From Cephalopachus bancanus (taxonomy: Eukaryota > Chordata > Mammalia > Primates > Tarsiidae): a stretch of DNA of 64,000 nt. The notes under the pieces were generated by a model. The model did no database searches and had not been told where the DNA came from. It saw only the letters and a list, made by a program, of their open reading frames with translations. Every line of letters starts with the position of its first letter. Position 1 is the stretch's first letter. The stretch is taken from the NCBI GenBank assembly GCA_027257055.1, contig JAPVLO010000276.1, forward strand, positions 1,054,001 to 1,118,000, given 5' to 3'. The translations under genes were made by a program, and so were the position numbers. This document shows, one piece after another, positions 35,701 to 48,600 of the stretch.

Positions 35701-38700
35701 CAGCATGGCTGCCTTCTCCAGAGTGGCCACCAAGCATCATCCAGCCCATTACCAAACGTAGCCACTTGAAGAGGCCAGTGCCACAATGCAATGGAAAATC
35801 CTGGGCCAGAAGGAGGAAGCAGCGAGGCAGACAGGAGGAGGAGGAGCTGGCCAGGTGGGCTGGGCCAGGCAGCCAGCCAAGGAGTGTCATCCCCAAATCT
35901 GGGTCCGCATCACACTGTTCTGTGGGAACTTCCACCCTCTCTCCCTGAAGGTTCATACCATGGGCTCCCTCTCCCTGGAGCCCAGGAGTTTCTTTTGCTA
36001 AACGCAACCTCTAGGACTTCCGGGCAGGAGGCACTCACTTCCACACCCCCATGCGGGTTGGACGATGTTCTGCCTTCACTGATCCCCATTCGTGCCAAGC
36101 ACTGTGCTGGGGGACTGTACATCCATCTCCTCATCCAGCCCAGCCCCCGCCTCTGTGAGCCCAGAGGTTTGCCCCAGTCACACAGCTTATGAGCAGCAGT
36201 CAGGATTCAAAAACTTGTTTTGCCGGACTCAAATACTCATATTCATGTTTCCTCTGCCTGACTCCACTGCCTCTCCCATTTCACCAGTCAGAGACTGGGA
36301 CCCAGAGAAGAGCACAAATTTGCCAGTGTGGTTGGGATGGCAAGCCCGAGCAGCCCAGAGCAGAAGGCATTCTCTGGGCTTGGTTGTGAAGGTATGGGGC
36401 GAGGGTGGGGCTGCCATGTCCCATGCCCCTCAGCTCAGAGGCTTTTCTAAGGAGCTCTGGTACACAGAACAGCAAAAAGCACTTGGTGTCAACCATGAAC
36501 CTACAGGGACAGGCAGTGGTACCTGGGAAGAAATAGGCCATGATGCGGACACAGGGAGCTTAGGAAATAAACAGGTCTGTCCTGGACCAGAGTCCTATCC
36601 AGTGAGGTTGCAGCCTGCCTTAGGGAAGTCCCTGTCTTGCCCTGCTCCAAGTAAGAATGACCAGATGGGGTCCGGAGCACTGCCAGGCTGCCAGCTGGAC
36701 TGGCCCTTCCCAGGTTGGCACTGAGCAAAGGGGCAGGGGCAGGAGACAGAGCAGAGAACCCAGGCTTCTTCCTGCATCTGGGGGTGAGGATAGCCTTGGA
36801 AATGGGATTCCATGGATCCCGAGTGGAAATTGAGAGGGGGAATTCAGGCCGCACCTCTCAGTTCCCCAAAAGAAAATCCTATACCAGCCATGGGGGGGGC
36901 ATGGGGATGGGGTTGGGGATGGGGATGGGGTTGGGGTTGGAGTGACCCAGGAGACCAGCCTTATGCAGCAGGCAGAAGTCCAGACAGAGAGTGAGCTAGG
37001 GGTGGCAGGAAGGGCATGCATCCCTCTTCCAGGGAGCTCTGGGGAGGAGGGACCAGGACACCCTAGAAGTGGCAGAGAGCCCCATAGAATGTCCCACCTT
37101 TCCCGCTGTGGGAGAGGAAAGGGGAGGGATGGGAACACAGGCAGGTACCGGGATTGTTTTTAAACAGCCCACTGCGGTCCAGTGGTTTGGAAAACTCTGC
37201 AGTGGCCTGTCCCAGGGTGGTGAACTGATAGGGGGTTTTCCTAGGGCCTGCTGGGAGGGAGAGAGAGAGGCATTAGTGGCATGGTGCTGGTCCCAGAAGA
37301 GGCCAAAAGGACTCATGCCTCACTCTGGGGCCACCTCTCTCCACAGCCATCACTCAGCCTTGGGCATGGCCCTGGCAGCCCTGAAGATACTCTGGCACCA
37401 GAGCTGCTGGAGTGGGTACACATGGGGTCAGTTCACGCAGGTGAGGGTTCTCTTCCCATACAGGGCATCCTCTGTCCAGAACCTCCTGTCCAAGGCCATT
37501 CCAAGCCAGCCTGGTGAGTTGGTCAGAACATGCAGGTCAGAATAGGCGTGCCTGGTCCTTCCTTCAGGGTCGAGTGTGTTTGAGAAGAGGTTTTCCTACT
37601 CCAAAACCTAACATGGGAGCGTCTACACAGGCTGATAGGGAGTGTGAAAGCTCCAAATCACATCTGAGGGAAGCCACCTTGCCTGCCAGGTAGCCTTTGG
37701 TCCAGGCTTGCCCAGAGAGCAGGAAGGCAACTGCTGAAAGCCAGACAGGCCAAGACAAGTGCCAGAGCTCCCCAGGCTTGGCTTAGGGATGACATCGCCA
37801 AGGGTTCTACAGGCTGGGACCCTCTACTCATATTCCCTTCTCCTTCACCTTGCTGGTAGCTCCAAGAATCCAGGCCCTGGGTATAGTCTAGGCCCCAGGA
37901 TGGGTGATAAAGCTCCCTCAAAGGCTACTGCTGGGGTATGTCTGCCCTGCATAGTGCCTTTCCTCCTCTCTCTCCCGGGTCCTCCCAACCTGCTGATACT
38001 GTCTTCCAGGTTATATGTCTTGGGTTCCAGAAGAGGGACAGGTTTCTCCCACCAGAGCTATCCCTGGGAGAGATGAGAGAGCCTGGGGTATGGTTAGGAT
38101 GATCCCAACCCCAGGGAACAGGAGGCATTGACCACTCATCCTTCCAAAGAGTGCTGGGGACATAGCAGACAGGTGAGGACAGGGTGTAGGAAGAAAGATC
38201 AGACTCGGGGGACCTTGGAGGTTACCCAGTCCTGCCTTTTCCAAAGGGGTTTCTGCAAGGATGTGGTTCTGTGGGATCTGGGCAGGCACCATGTGGCCAC
38301 AAGGTCCTAGAGTCAACTAGGAGTTCAATAAACTCTCTGCAGTACGGAGACCCCCAGAAGGTGAACCTGAGAGATCTAGGAGGTGGGGGGTGCCGTGGGT
38401 GTGGCATGTCCCACCTTCCTGCCCACTGAGACCTGGGCATCATTAGGAACCAGTGTGTGGTGAAACCACCCCCAAGGAATGCTGATGTGGTCCAGCCCCA
38501 CACTGGCCTCCCTTACAGCCGAGACCATGGCGGCATCTCCTGGGCTCTCAGGTCAGGGCGCTCTCCTCTTGAGGGAGGGAGGAACTGGCACAAGGGATGA
38601 GGCGGCTACGGGGGAGGGGGGTTGGGGGGAAGTAGCAAGGAGTGAGGGGGGAAGCTCACCTTTCAGGGAGAAGGAGGAGCTGCCCTGGACAGCAGGCAGG

Positions 38701-41700
38701 TCGTTGTCAGAGTTCTGGATGGTGGAGGAATATTCCCAGACCCGGGAGGTGTAGTTACCTGGCAGAGCAGAGAAGGGGAATCAGACACCTGAAGCCGAGA
38801 GAGGGGGAGGGAAGGCAGGAACAGGACGCAGCCAATTCTGTGACTCCTCTCCAGTCCCTGACCACGTCTCAAGCCAGGATGCCACTGTTGTGCCCCCAGT
38901 GATGCCTTCCCCCACCCTCCTGCCATCAAAGTCATCTTTCTAAAATGCAAAGTGCAGTCATGTCCCTACCTATCTAAAGGTCACTGTCCTCAACTCTGCC
39001 CACAGCTCTGTCATGAGCTGCTGTCCCTCTCCCCCACCACCCCCTCCCACCTCTCCCTCCCTCTGTCACTCAACATCCCAACCAGCCTGAGCCTCAGTGT
39101 CTTAGATGCACCACCTTCTCTGTTGCCCCAGGCTTTGTGCCCAGCCCTGGTCCTCTGCCTTGGACACTTCTGCTTCCCACCCCTGGCAAGCACATGTACT
39201 GGGTCTCCATGTGTCAGCCTACCTGTCACTTCTCCAACATCTGCATGTACCTTGGCCCCATACCCCCATCTCCCCACAGCCCCTCCTCCATGGGCTGCAA
39301 CTGCATGTTTAATTGTCTCCCCCAGTGGGCTCCATGGGGGTCTGGAATGTGCCTGTCTGGTCCTGCATCATATCTCGTGCCAGGCACAGAGCCTGGTTCC
39401 TAGAAGGTGCTCATTGTATGACTGGTGGGTGAATTCATGAACAAGCAATACAAACACATACGAAAACCCAGGGACAGAAGCAGCTGACAGAACTCCTGAA
39501 ATCTTGTTTTCCAAGTTGGAAAGGCTAACTCACCTCAGCCTGTAATCCCATGCCTTGGGAGGCTGAGGTGAGTGGATTGCCTGAGCCCGTGGGTTCGAGA
39601 CCCGCCTGGGCAACTTGGCAAGACCTCAACTCTACAATAAATAAAAAAAATTAGCCGGGCGTGGTAACACGCACCTGTGGCTCCAGCTACTTGGAAGGCT
39701 AAGGTGGAAGGACCACTGGAGCCCAGCAGGTCGAGGCTGCGGTGGCCGGGAGCGGCCACTGCACTCCAGTCTGGGCGACAGAGTGAGACTCCAACTCAAA
39801 AATAATAATAATAACTGTTTCCTGCATCCCTCCCCCACTTTGGGGCCCTGGGGTTATAGGAAGGAACTGGACAGAGTCAGCTCTACCTTTGTGGAGCCCA
39901 GTCCACTGCATGTGAGGAGGAGAAGGGTGCATGTCACAGCTGTGAAACCAATCCTGGACATAGAGGCTGGGGCACCGCCCTGCCCACAAGGTGCTCCTGC
40001 CCCCAAGGTGCTCCTGCCCCCCCAGTGCCAGTGGCCTTGTCCTCACTGAAGAGTCCCTCTAGTGCTGTTTCTGGGGCAGAGGCTCTGGTATAGCTGGCCC
40101 AGTCCCTTCCTTCCCTGACTGATATGCACCTGGGAGCCCCTAGGACAGAACCAGGACCCCCCTCCCAGCCAGGGCTCATCATGCATGGCCCTGTCCTCAG
40201 GCACTATGGTCCCCTCAGAGTGCCCTGAGCTAGGCCACACCCCCACCTCCATTTCTCCTCTTCTGAGTTTTAAGGCATCGCTCGCTCACTGGCCTCACAC
40301 GGTGACAGTACCCCCTGGATTTCCAGGGACTGCCCATTTCATACCATGCCTTCCTTTCTATTCACGGCTAAACTAATATGTTTCAACCACGGTACAACTT
40401 TTCAACACAGAAGTAAACCAGTCAGTCAAGGTCCTCTGTGGGTCCTCCTGCCCTGACACTTGCTGGAGGAGGTCTCCATACCCAACCCCAGGGTGGCTGC
40501 TCGCCCCCAGTTCCCCTGGAATCATTGCTCAGGGGTAAGAAGAGCATACGGACTCTGATAGTTCTCGTGATACCGAGGCTCCTGGCTGCCTTTCCTCCAG
40601 CCTAATTAATGATGTCACACACACATACTTTAAGCTCCTTGGGACCCTCCCCACCCCAGTCTGGGACCCCTCGCTATTCTAACTCCCTACATTAATCTCA
40701 TACTAGGGAATCCAGCCCCCTGCCCTATGGCCTGACCCACTGCCACCCCCACCCCACCTCTTGTCTGCACGGCCCCAACGTGGGCCCTGCCTACCCCTGA
40801 GCCACCCGCCTACCTTTGGTGCCATAGAGATTGTTGAAATTCTTCTGGGTGGTCTCCTTGGAGAAGCGGCCAGGAGATGAGGGCTGGTAGGATGTCCGGG
40901 CTCCGCCTGTGAAGCAGATAAAGAAGGGGAGTCAATGCTCAACCCAGGGCCCAAGGCCTCTGACTGCAGGGGTCCCATGCAAGATTCCTGGCCCCCAAAC
41001 AGCTCCCCAGCGGCCTGTCACAGGACCTGGATTCTACCACGAGAGAGGTCTCCCAGGTCTAGCATAAGGCGATCACCTGATTTATTCCCCAAATCAGGAG
41101 GCTTCTGAGAGCAGAATCAGCTCTGCTAACAATTAGACCAAAGTTGTAAATCTGGTGTAAATCTGGGTGGTCCTGGATAGACTAAGACTCATGGTCGCCT
41201 ACTTAGGGGACTTTGTGGGGCATTGGGGGCTGGAAGACCCAACACTTCCTTCCTGAGTCAGCCCCTGTGTGAACGAAACCCCAGAAGCTGGAAACTGGGG
41301 TGCTTGAGAGGAAGAAGAGGCCACGGCAACCATGGAGGATAGAGATGTGGGCCCTTCACCAAGGGAAGGATGGGCCCTTGGGAGGGCCTAATGCACCACT
41401 TAGAACATCTCCCGGGTGCCTATACGGCTGTGGCTGGGCCCTGGGGTGGGAGCCTCACCTCACAAGTGCTTTCCTTCCCCGCCCACCTGGGCTCTCACAC
41501 AGCCTTGTGAGGAAGACAGAGGGGGATCCATACCCCCACCTTACAGCTCCTCAGGTGTGTTAGGGTCCCGTTATCTCCTCCCCTCCCCGCCTGCCCTCAG
41601 CTACACCACACCCCCAATTCTGGCCCTCAGGCCCCAACACCTGCTGGTCCTTCCTCTAAACCTTTCTCACCCCACTGCCCTCTGCCCCTCACAGGCATGC

Positions 41701-42576
41701 CCCTTTTACTGAGCACGTAGTTCCTTGAAACTGCTCTCTCCCGGGAAGGAGTCGCAGCCACTGCCCAATCCCACTGACCCTAAAACTCTCAGACTCGAGG
41801 CCTGGTGGCCTTTTAGTGGCCTTGTCTCCCTGATCTCCTGATGACTCTCTCTGGCCCTCCCCTCACCTCTACCCTAAGCCTGGGAGCTTCCAGAGGGCAG
41901 ATTTCCTGCCCCTGGAGCAGGGCTCTACCCATAGTGCTTGGGGCAGGGATACTGGGGGAACCTGTTTCTTCCATCACAAATGTCATGGGCTGATTCACAG
42001 TGACAGAGCTGGGAGGTCTCCTAGCAAGTGAGCCCAGCCATCCCTCTTCTCAGAGGGGACAGTGGCCAGTCCAATGTGCCCCAGTGCCTGGACCCTCAGG
42101 GTGACATCTCTGTGGGCAGGTGGTGTTCTTCCCTCCACCCCCACCTCCCTCAACCACTCCCCACCCCGTGCTGCTCTGCTCACCTTCTGCAGCCTGCCGG
42201 GGGCTCATACTAAGCCCTGGATTTCCTACAGAGTAGGAGAAACAAGCAGGGGCCTGTCAGGGGACTCGATGCCACATCAGGGTCCAGTTCTTAGATGAAA
42301 GGGAGGGACAGGAGGGAACAGGCCAGGGCAAGGCAGGGTCGGAGGTTCTGAGGAGAGGATGCTGGGGGCGCTAGCTGATACACTCGTCCTCCCATGGAAC
42401 TCAGCCCAAAGGGGCAGGGGAAAAGGCAAGACTGGCCAGCTGGGGCCCAGCCCACCCCAGGAATGTTGGAGTGGGGAGAACCTAACCCTGAAAAGACCAG
42501 GTGTTTTCAAGTTGGGTGGGGCAGCAAAGGTGCTTCTCTGTTGAGCTCACCTCTCCAAATCCCCCAAGCTCCTCCC

Positions 42577-42630
<54 letters not shown>

Positions 42631-45600
42631 GTGTGTGTGTTACTGCTTAGGGCCTCAAGACTTTCTTCTCTCTGGTGACTTGTGCCTTCCCCATGTTCTC
42701 CTCCTCCCTCCCCTTCCCCCTGCTCCCTCAGCCCCTCTCCGCCCATGTGCACCCCACATGCCCATCCACAAACCCCTGCGTCCAAGGGCTGGCAGGACCG
42801 GCATGCCCACCCTTATGTAACGGACATTGTTGTGGTTTGCTGCTGGCACCCAGGAATTTGACAGGCCACTGCAGGGCAAGAATAGGCAGGCCCTGGTTGA
42901 TACCCCACCAGGCTGAAGCCCTGCAGGCTGGGCCTCTCCAGGGCCTGGGAGGGAAGGCTGAGGGAGCCGGGCTGCATGGTAAGGACACTCAGAAGAGGAG
43001 ATGCCTCTCCCTGGCCTTGAGGGGTAGAGGGTTCTGGGAGAGGCAGCCTCCCCACAGGGCTCAGCACCTATGAAAACGTGAGCGGAAGCCAAACACTGCT
43101 TCAGCCTGGCAGGGGAGAGCCCGAGAGACCCTTGGAAGGAAAGAGAAGCAAGGGGATGGGCAGGAAGCAAGGGAAAGGGGAAGCTCTGAGGAGTGGAGCA
43201 CCAGTGACTTGTCATCAGAACCACGACACTCATAAGAGGGAAGCAGGAGCTATGCATTATTACATGGACAGCAAGGGATGCCAGGACTTTCCCAGACTCT
43301 GGGGGCCCTTTGGCAGGAGGGATGCCCCAGGACTATGGTGAGAAGGTGTGCCCTTACCCTTGGGTGTCAGGTACATGGAGTATCTCTTCATAGTGTCCGG
43401 CGTACCCCACTCACTCCCGTAGCTGTTTGTGTAGTTGTTCACATAGCGATGGTCACCACCTAGGAAGAAAGAGGCAGGGTCAGAGGGGGCAGGTGGGAGG
43501 AGGAGCTGGCCCACTGGGGACATCCTGGGCTGGCAGAGTCACCCCATCGCCCGCAACCTGAGAACGTGACACTCTGCCCATCATTCGCTGCTCCTCTGAG
43601 CTCCTGAGGGAAAGGTGGCTGCCGTGAGTCAGCCAGCCTCTTGAACTGAGCCCACATAAGGTCATGTGCACAGCACTCTACAAGATGCTGTTTACAAGGT
43701 GCTGTTGATATCCATTTCCTATTTGTTTTTTTGGGGGGGTTGTTTTTGGTGTTTTTGTTTGTTTGTTTGTTTGAGTTGGAGTCTCACTCTGTCGCCCAGA
43801 CTGGAGTGCGGTGGCTGCTCCCGGCCACTGCAGCCTCGACCTGCTGGGCTCCGACGATCCTTCCGCCTCAGCCTTCCAAGTAACTGGAACTACAGGCGCA
43901 TGCTACCACACCCAGCTAATTTTGTTTTATTTATTGTAGAGATGAGGTCTCACCAAGTTGCCCAGGCGGGTCTTGAACCCGCGGGCTCAGGCAATCCACT
44001 CACCTCGGCCTCCCAAAGCATGGGATTACAGGCTGAGCCACCAAGCCCGGCCCCATTTCCTATTTGATCTGCACATCGACTCTTAGGCAGGTATGAACAT
44101 CCCTGGAGACAGATAAGGAGACTGAGGTTCAGGAGATAAGAGCAGCAACTTGCCCAATGACACTTGCCAGTAAGGGCAGAGTTGAGGTCTGAGCCCTGGT
44201 CCCCTACTCTTAAGCTCAATTCAACCCACTGAGGGCAGCCTAAGGTGGAGGGGTGGGGTCCCAGTGTTGGGCTCCCTGGCTCAGGGATCCAGGTAGCTGA
44301 GTTGTCATGGGAGTCCCTACCTGCAGACCCCAAACCCAAACAGACATGCCGTTCAGTGCTGGACTTCCCACAGCCACCCTCCACCTCATTCCCTTCTCTT
44401 ATGACTTCCCCACCTTCTACTTTCTCTGTCCTTCCCTCTCCCTCTCACTCAGACAAGAGGAGGAATAAGTGGCTCAAACCCTCATCCTTATCTTCATCAC
44501 TTGTGCTCAGCAAGGTCCTGACACACAGTGGAAACTCATAGCATAAATCAATGTCCTCCTAGTGTTAGCCCAGCCCTCTGCTCCACTGAGCCCAGGATGA
44601 AGTTGCCTTGTGCCTCTTCCCCCCTGGGCCCTTGAGGGTGGAAATGGGTCCCTGGTTGGTGGGCAGACTGGCATCAGGGAGGGGTGGATGGTCACTCTAA
44701 GGTCTGACTCACCAGCTACCCATCCCCTGCCTCCTACAGCAGACATACTCCCAACAACCATGCAGCAGTCAGACAAAAACAACACAGAGGCAAAGACACC
44801 TCCCCAGAGGCCCCGGGCACAGGTGCGGGTCACTGAATCAGCGGAGCCCATCCCTGCTCCTGGCTGCCACTTTGCTGCACACCTTGTATAGAACACAGGG
44901 CCACACCTACACAGAGGCCATGGCCAGCACTATCGTGACCCACAAATGGGACAGTGAGCGGCCAGAAGGCTAAACGGTTCCTGCAAGGTTCACAGGCCCC
45001 ACTTCCTCCCAGGGCTATCCTCCTAGGTCTGGCCAGACCTCACGTGAGGGGCTCCCCCCGCTGAGTCTGCAGCCCAGGGACCGTGATGATCACACTCCTC
45101 AACCGCACTGTTGCAGCTACCAGCAAGAGCAGCGTCTCAGATGAGAAGATATGGGTGACTGAATAGCAGAGTATGAAGCCCACCATGCCCCCTACCAAGC
45201 TGTGCACCCGTTTGAAGGATGCTCCTCTGAGCCTCAGCCTTGTCATGGGTAAAATGCAATATACCCCACAGAGAAAATGAGGTAATATAGGTGAAAAGCT
45301 TCACACAATGCCCAGCACCTAGGGAGGACTCAATTACTGTCAGCCATCACCGTCACCATTAGTATCACCGCTATTGTCATTAGAAGGAGCATTTCAGGGT
45401 CCGAGTGCTGTTTGAAGCCAACTGATTATCTTACTGAAATGGCTTATCTGTCCTTGGGTGTGAATGAATGTCTCCCACATTTCACAGGGACACTGTGTGA
45501 TGTCACCATCACCAAGGTACACAGATGACTCCCCCAGACCCTGGCCCTTCTCCATACTCTTACTTCCCTCTCCTCCCACAAAGAATCATGTGCTCCATCT

Positions 45601-48600
45601 GGAGACCAGACAGGGGTCATTTCCTTTGGGGTGTTTATGGCTAGAAGTCGTTAAAAAGGCTGCATTCACAAGGCCCCGTGCACCATCTGGGTCACTGCAC
45701 CTGGATCACCACACCTGGGTCACTGGGTGGGGCCTTGGGGAAAGTGCCCAGGCTTCAGGCCCTAAGGGGACTGGTCGTAAAGAACTCAACAAGGTAGTTT
45801 CTCAGGTTCCGAGGCTTTCCGTGAGACATTTCAGTTGACCTCTGCAGGGACAGCATGACTCAGAAGAAAAGTTGATTTCAGGGGAGCTGGTGAGTCACAG
45901 AGATGCTGTGTCCCACCATCCCCAGTCTAGTCTTCCAGGCCAAGTTCAGCCTCTGGGCTCAACACTGCTCAGCACGGCCATGGTGGCAGGCAAGTTCTTC
46001 CTCCAAGCGTGGCTGCAGTTCTAGGTCATACCTGCTGGAGTCTGCAAAGCCACCGGTCTGGAGTCTGGCCCAAATAAGCGGCAGCATCCACACAGCTGCT
46101 GGGCTGAGCCCAAAAAACAGATGTAGATCTGAATGAAAGCAATCCCTGAGTTTGATGGACAGTCCACAGAGAGAAGGCCCTTGTGTAGCTAGTGCCTGGG
46201 ATGCTTCCTGCTCTGGAAGCCCCCTGTAATAGCTGTATACCTCTCGCAGCAAGTTCAATGAGGGGTTAGAATCCCTGAATCCTAGTCTAAACACCCTTAG
46301 TTGGGGCCAGAAGGCTGGCTGCCAGCCTACACTGGGCAGCAGGTTGCCCTGGGAGAGAAATGTTCACAGCCTTGGGGCTCGGCCACGGGGGTGCCTACCA
46401 TTCTCCATGTGGTTCCTCTCGATGAAGTTACGGCTTAGGTCGGCCTTGCACATCTTTTCAACATGGCGCATGCACACATTGAGCAGGTCATCCTTGAAGT
46501 TGCCCAGCGACTGTCCCAGGCCCTCCCCCTCCAGCAGGACATGATAGGTGGGCAGAGGCGGGGGCAGAGAGTAACTGCTCATCAGTGCACCAAATTCCTA
46601 CCAAGAAAGGAAAGAAGCCATTAGCTTCCTGGGTCTTTATGAGCCTTGGGGACCCTTTTGGGTAAGGGGCTTTCAGTGCAACGGGATGTCTCAGCATGGA
46701 GAGCTGGGGGAGCTGGGCTCTAGTTCCAGCTCCGCTATGAACTAGCCTCACGTTTACTCACTGGACATTAGACTCTTCTTCTGTAAAGTGAAGAGAGTCA
46801 ACAAAAGCCCACTTAATACCAACATCCCCGATGGCACTGGCACTCAGATATGGGACTCCACAATTCCCACCTCTATACTGGGTGCATCATGTCTACTGCA
46901 TAGGAGTTTATGAAGGAACACAAGCAGCAAAGACTTGGGGAGTGAAAGTCCTAAAGAAATGCGGGGAATTGCTAGAGAGTTCTGAGTCAATTGTGGTGGC
47001 ACTTCCAAAATCACATGCTATACTCAGTCCTGCCTGGACACCTTGGTCTTTCTCACTTCCCTTCCCTTCCCTGGAGAATCCTTCCTCCTTCTAAAATCCT
47101 GGCCCACCTTCAAGACCCAGTTGAAACTCCGCCTCCTTTACAAAGCTGTCTTGAGCTCCTTCCGCCTGCCTACCCTTCTCTGGACCTCCATAGGCACTTA
47201 TCTCCTGAGCCATATGTTTTATCATTTAATTATACACTTTTCCTGTATTGTTCTCTAATTGTACATGTCTTATCTTCCCAGCTGGATTGCAGTTGCTTGG
47301 GGACAGAAACCATGTCTTATACTTCTCTATTCACCACAGCACTTAGAGTACTGGGCTTGCAGTAGTACCCAAAACACTCTAGCAGATGGAAGGAAGGATG
47401 GATGGATAAACAAGCATACTAGATAAAAGATAACAAATGTGCAGCACTCATATGCCACTCTCCCTATGCCCACAGCAGGCATGATTAATCAATCACAGAA
47501 CTCATTCCTACTGAGTCAGGAGCACTGCAAGTATATATCCATTGGAGTTGATACAAGGTGATGGTTGGGTGCCATTGTGAGAGTAGGTAGATAAATGGAT
47601 TGGATGGAAAGCTAAAGGGACAGATGGAATGAAGCTGGATGGATGGATGATAAACAGATAGATGGATAGGTGAATAGGCAGATGGATAGATGATGGATGG
47701 ATGGGCGGATAGATAGATGAATGGCTGGATGGATGATAAATGGATAGATGGATAGGCAGACAGGTGGATGAATGAATGGTGGATGAATGAATGATGGATG
47801 AAGGTCAGGGAAAATGGACTAGGGACTGAGGGCTTGGATGGTGGAGAAGCTGCTTGTTACCTGCAGAAAGAGCACTGAGTCACTGATGCTGTGCAGCTGC
47901 TCCCGGGTCTGCTTGTCCTCGTGCAGCAGCTTGGCTCTCTCGTCCAGAGCATCCACGATCACCTTCACTTGGTCCACAGCATCCTGCTCCCGCTGCTCCA
48001 GCGCAGCCCTCACTTCCTCCTTTTGCTTCTCCAGGTCCCTCATTAGGTCCCGGAAGTTCTGCTCCAGGATGGCCTTCTCATTGGTGGTGAAGCTCTGGGT
48101 CCAGATTTGGGGAGGAGGAAGGTAGGAGGGTTTCAGTAAGGAAAAAAAAAAACCTCCCTAGTGGGCTGCATCTTCGGGTACCCCTAATAAAGAACTGGGG
48201 CATTCCATAGCCCCAACCTGGCAAGCCTGTTTGGCCAAGAATCCCATTCAAAGGTATCACTGAAGGATGCCACCTTCTGATGAGATGGCCAGTTTTTTTG
48301 TACAGCACACCCTTTCTTATCCACCTGCAGCTCTCTCCCCTTGGGGAGTTGATACGAGGCATCATTTCATGCCTGAGTGACTTCCTGTGGGCCCAGAAGT
48401 TCTCCCATGAGTCAGGTTATGCTCCCTGAGACCCCAACCAGGACGAAACATCATTTGGAAAGCAACTTGGCTGACTGTTGATGTAGCCAGAGTCCAAAGG
48501 CAATTTCAGATCGAGATTTGCAATTACCCAAACCATGGCACACCCACGTTTAGCCACACAGGCACAAATAGAGCAGAGATGCCAAGTATTTGGTGGCTGG

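Larger units (their letters stand above)
38759..40813 (-). other. TRIM29: TRIM29 intron 6
   Basis: GTAGGC donor, CTGCCAG acceptor. Contains an L2 fragment (about 38920-39440), one Alu of the young type (39531-39808) and unique sequence. Confidence 0.85.
43460..46398 (-). other. TRIM29: TRIM29 intron 4
   Basis: GTAGGC donor, TTCCTAG acceptor. Holds one antisense Alu (43725-44052), MIR patches (44053-44230 antisense; about 45090-45350 sense) and an L2-like tail near 44490-44550. Three imperfect CTGGGTCACTG/CTGGATCACC words lie at 45688-45726. Confidence 0.85.
46598..47860 (-). other. TRIM29: TRIM29 intron 3
   Basis: GTAACA donor, TTGGTAG acceptor. It holds an L2 3' fragment (about 47030-47380), a degenerate GGAT/TGGA tetranucleotide region (about 47575-47810) and a short MIR-like patch near 46735-46820. 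Confidence 0.85.

Noticed and set aside
42655..43257. 200-codon minus-strand frame inside TRIM29
   Set aside because: It lies wholly in intron 5, overlaps open frames on both strands, and is absent from the known TRIM29 protein.
47575..47810. Regularly spaced repeats that could suggest a CRISPR-like array
   Set aside because: These are degenerate GATG/GATA tetranucleotides with no unique spacers, in a mammalian intron.
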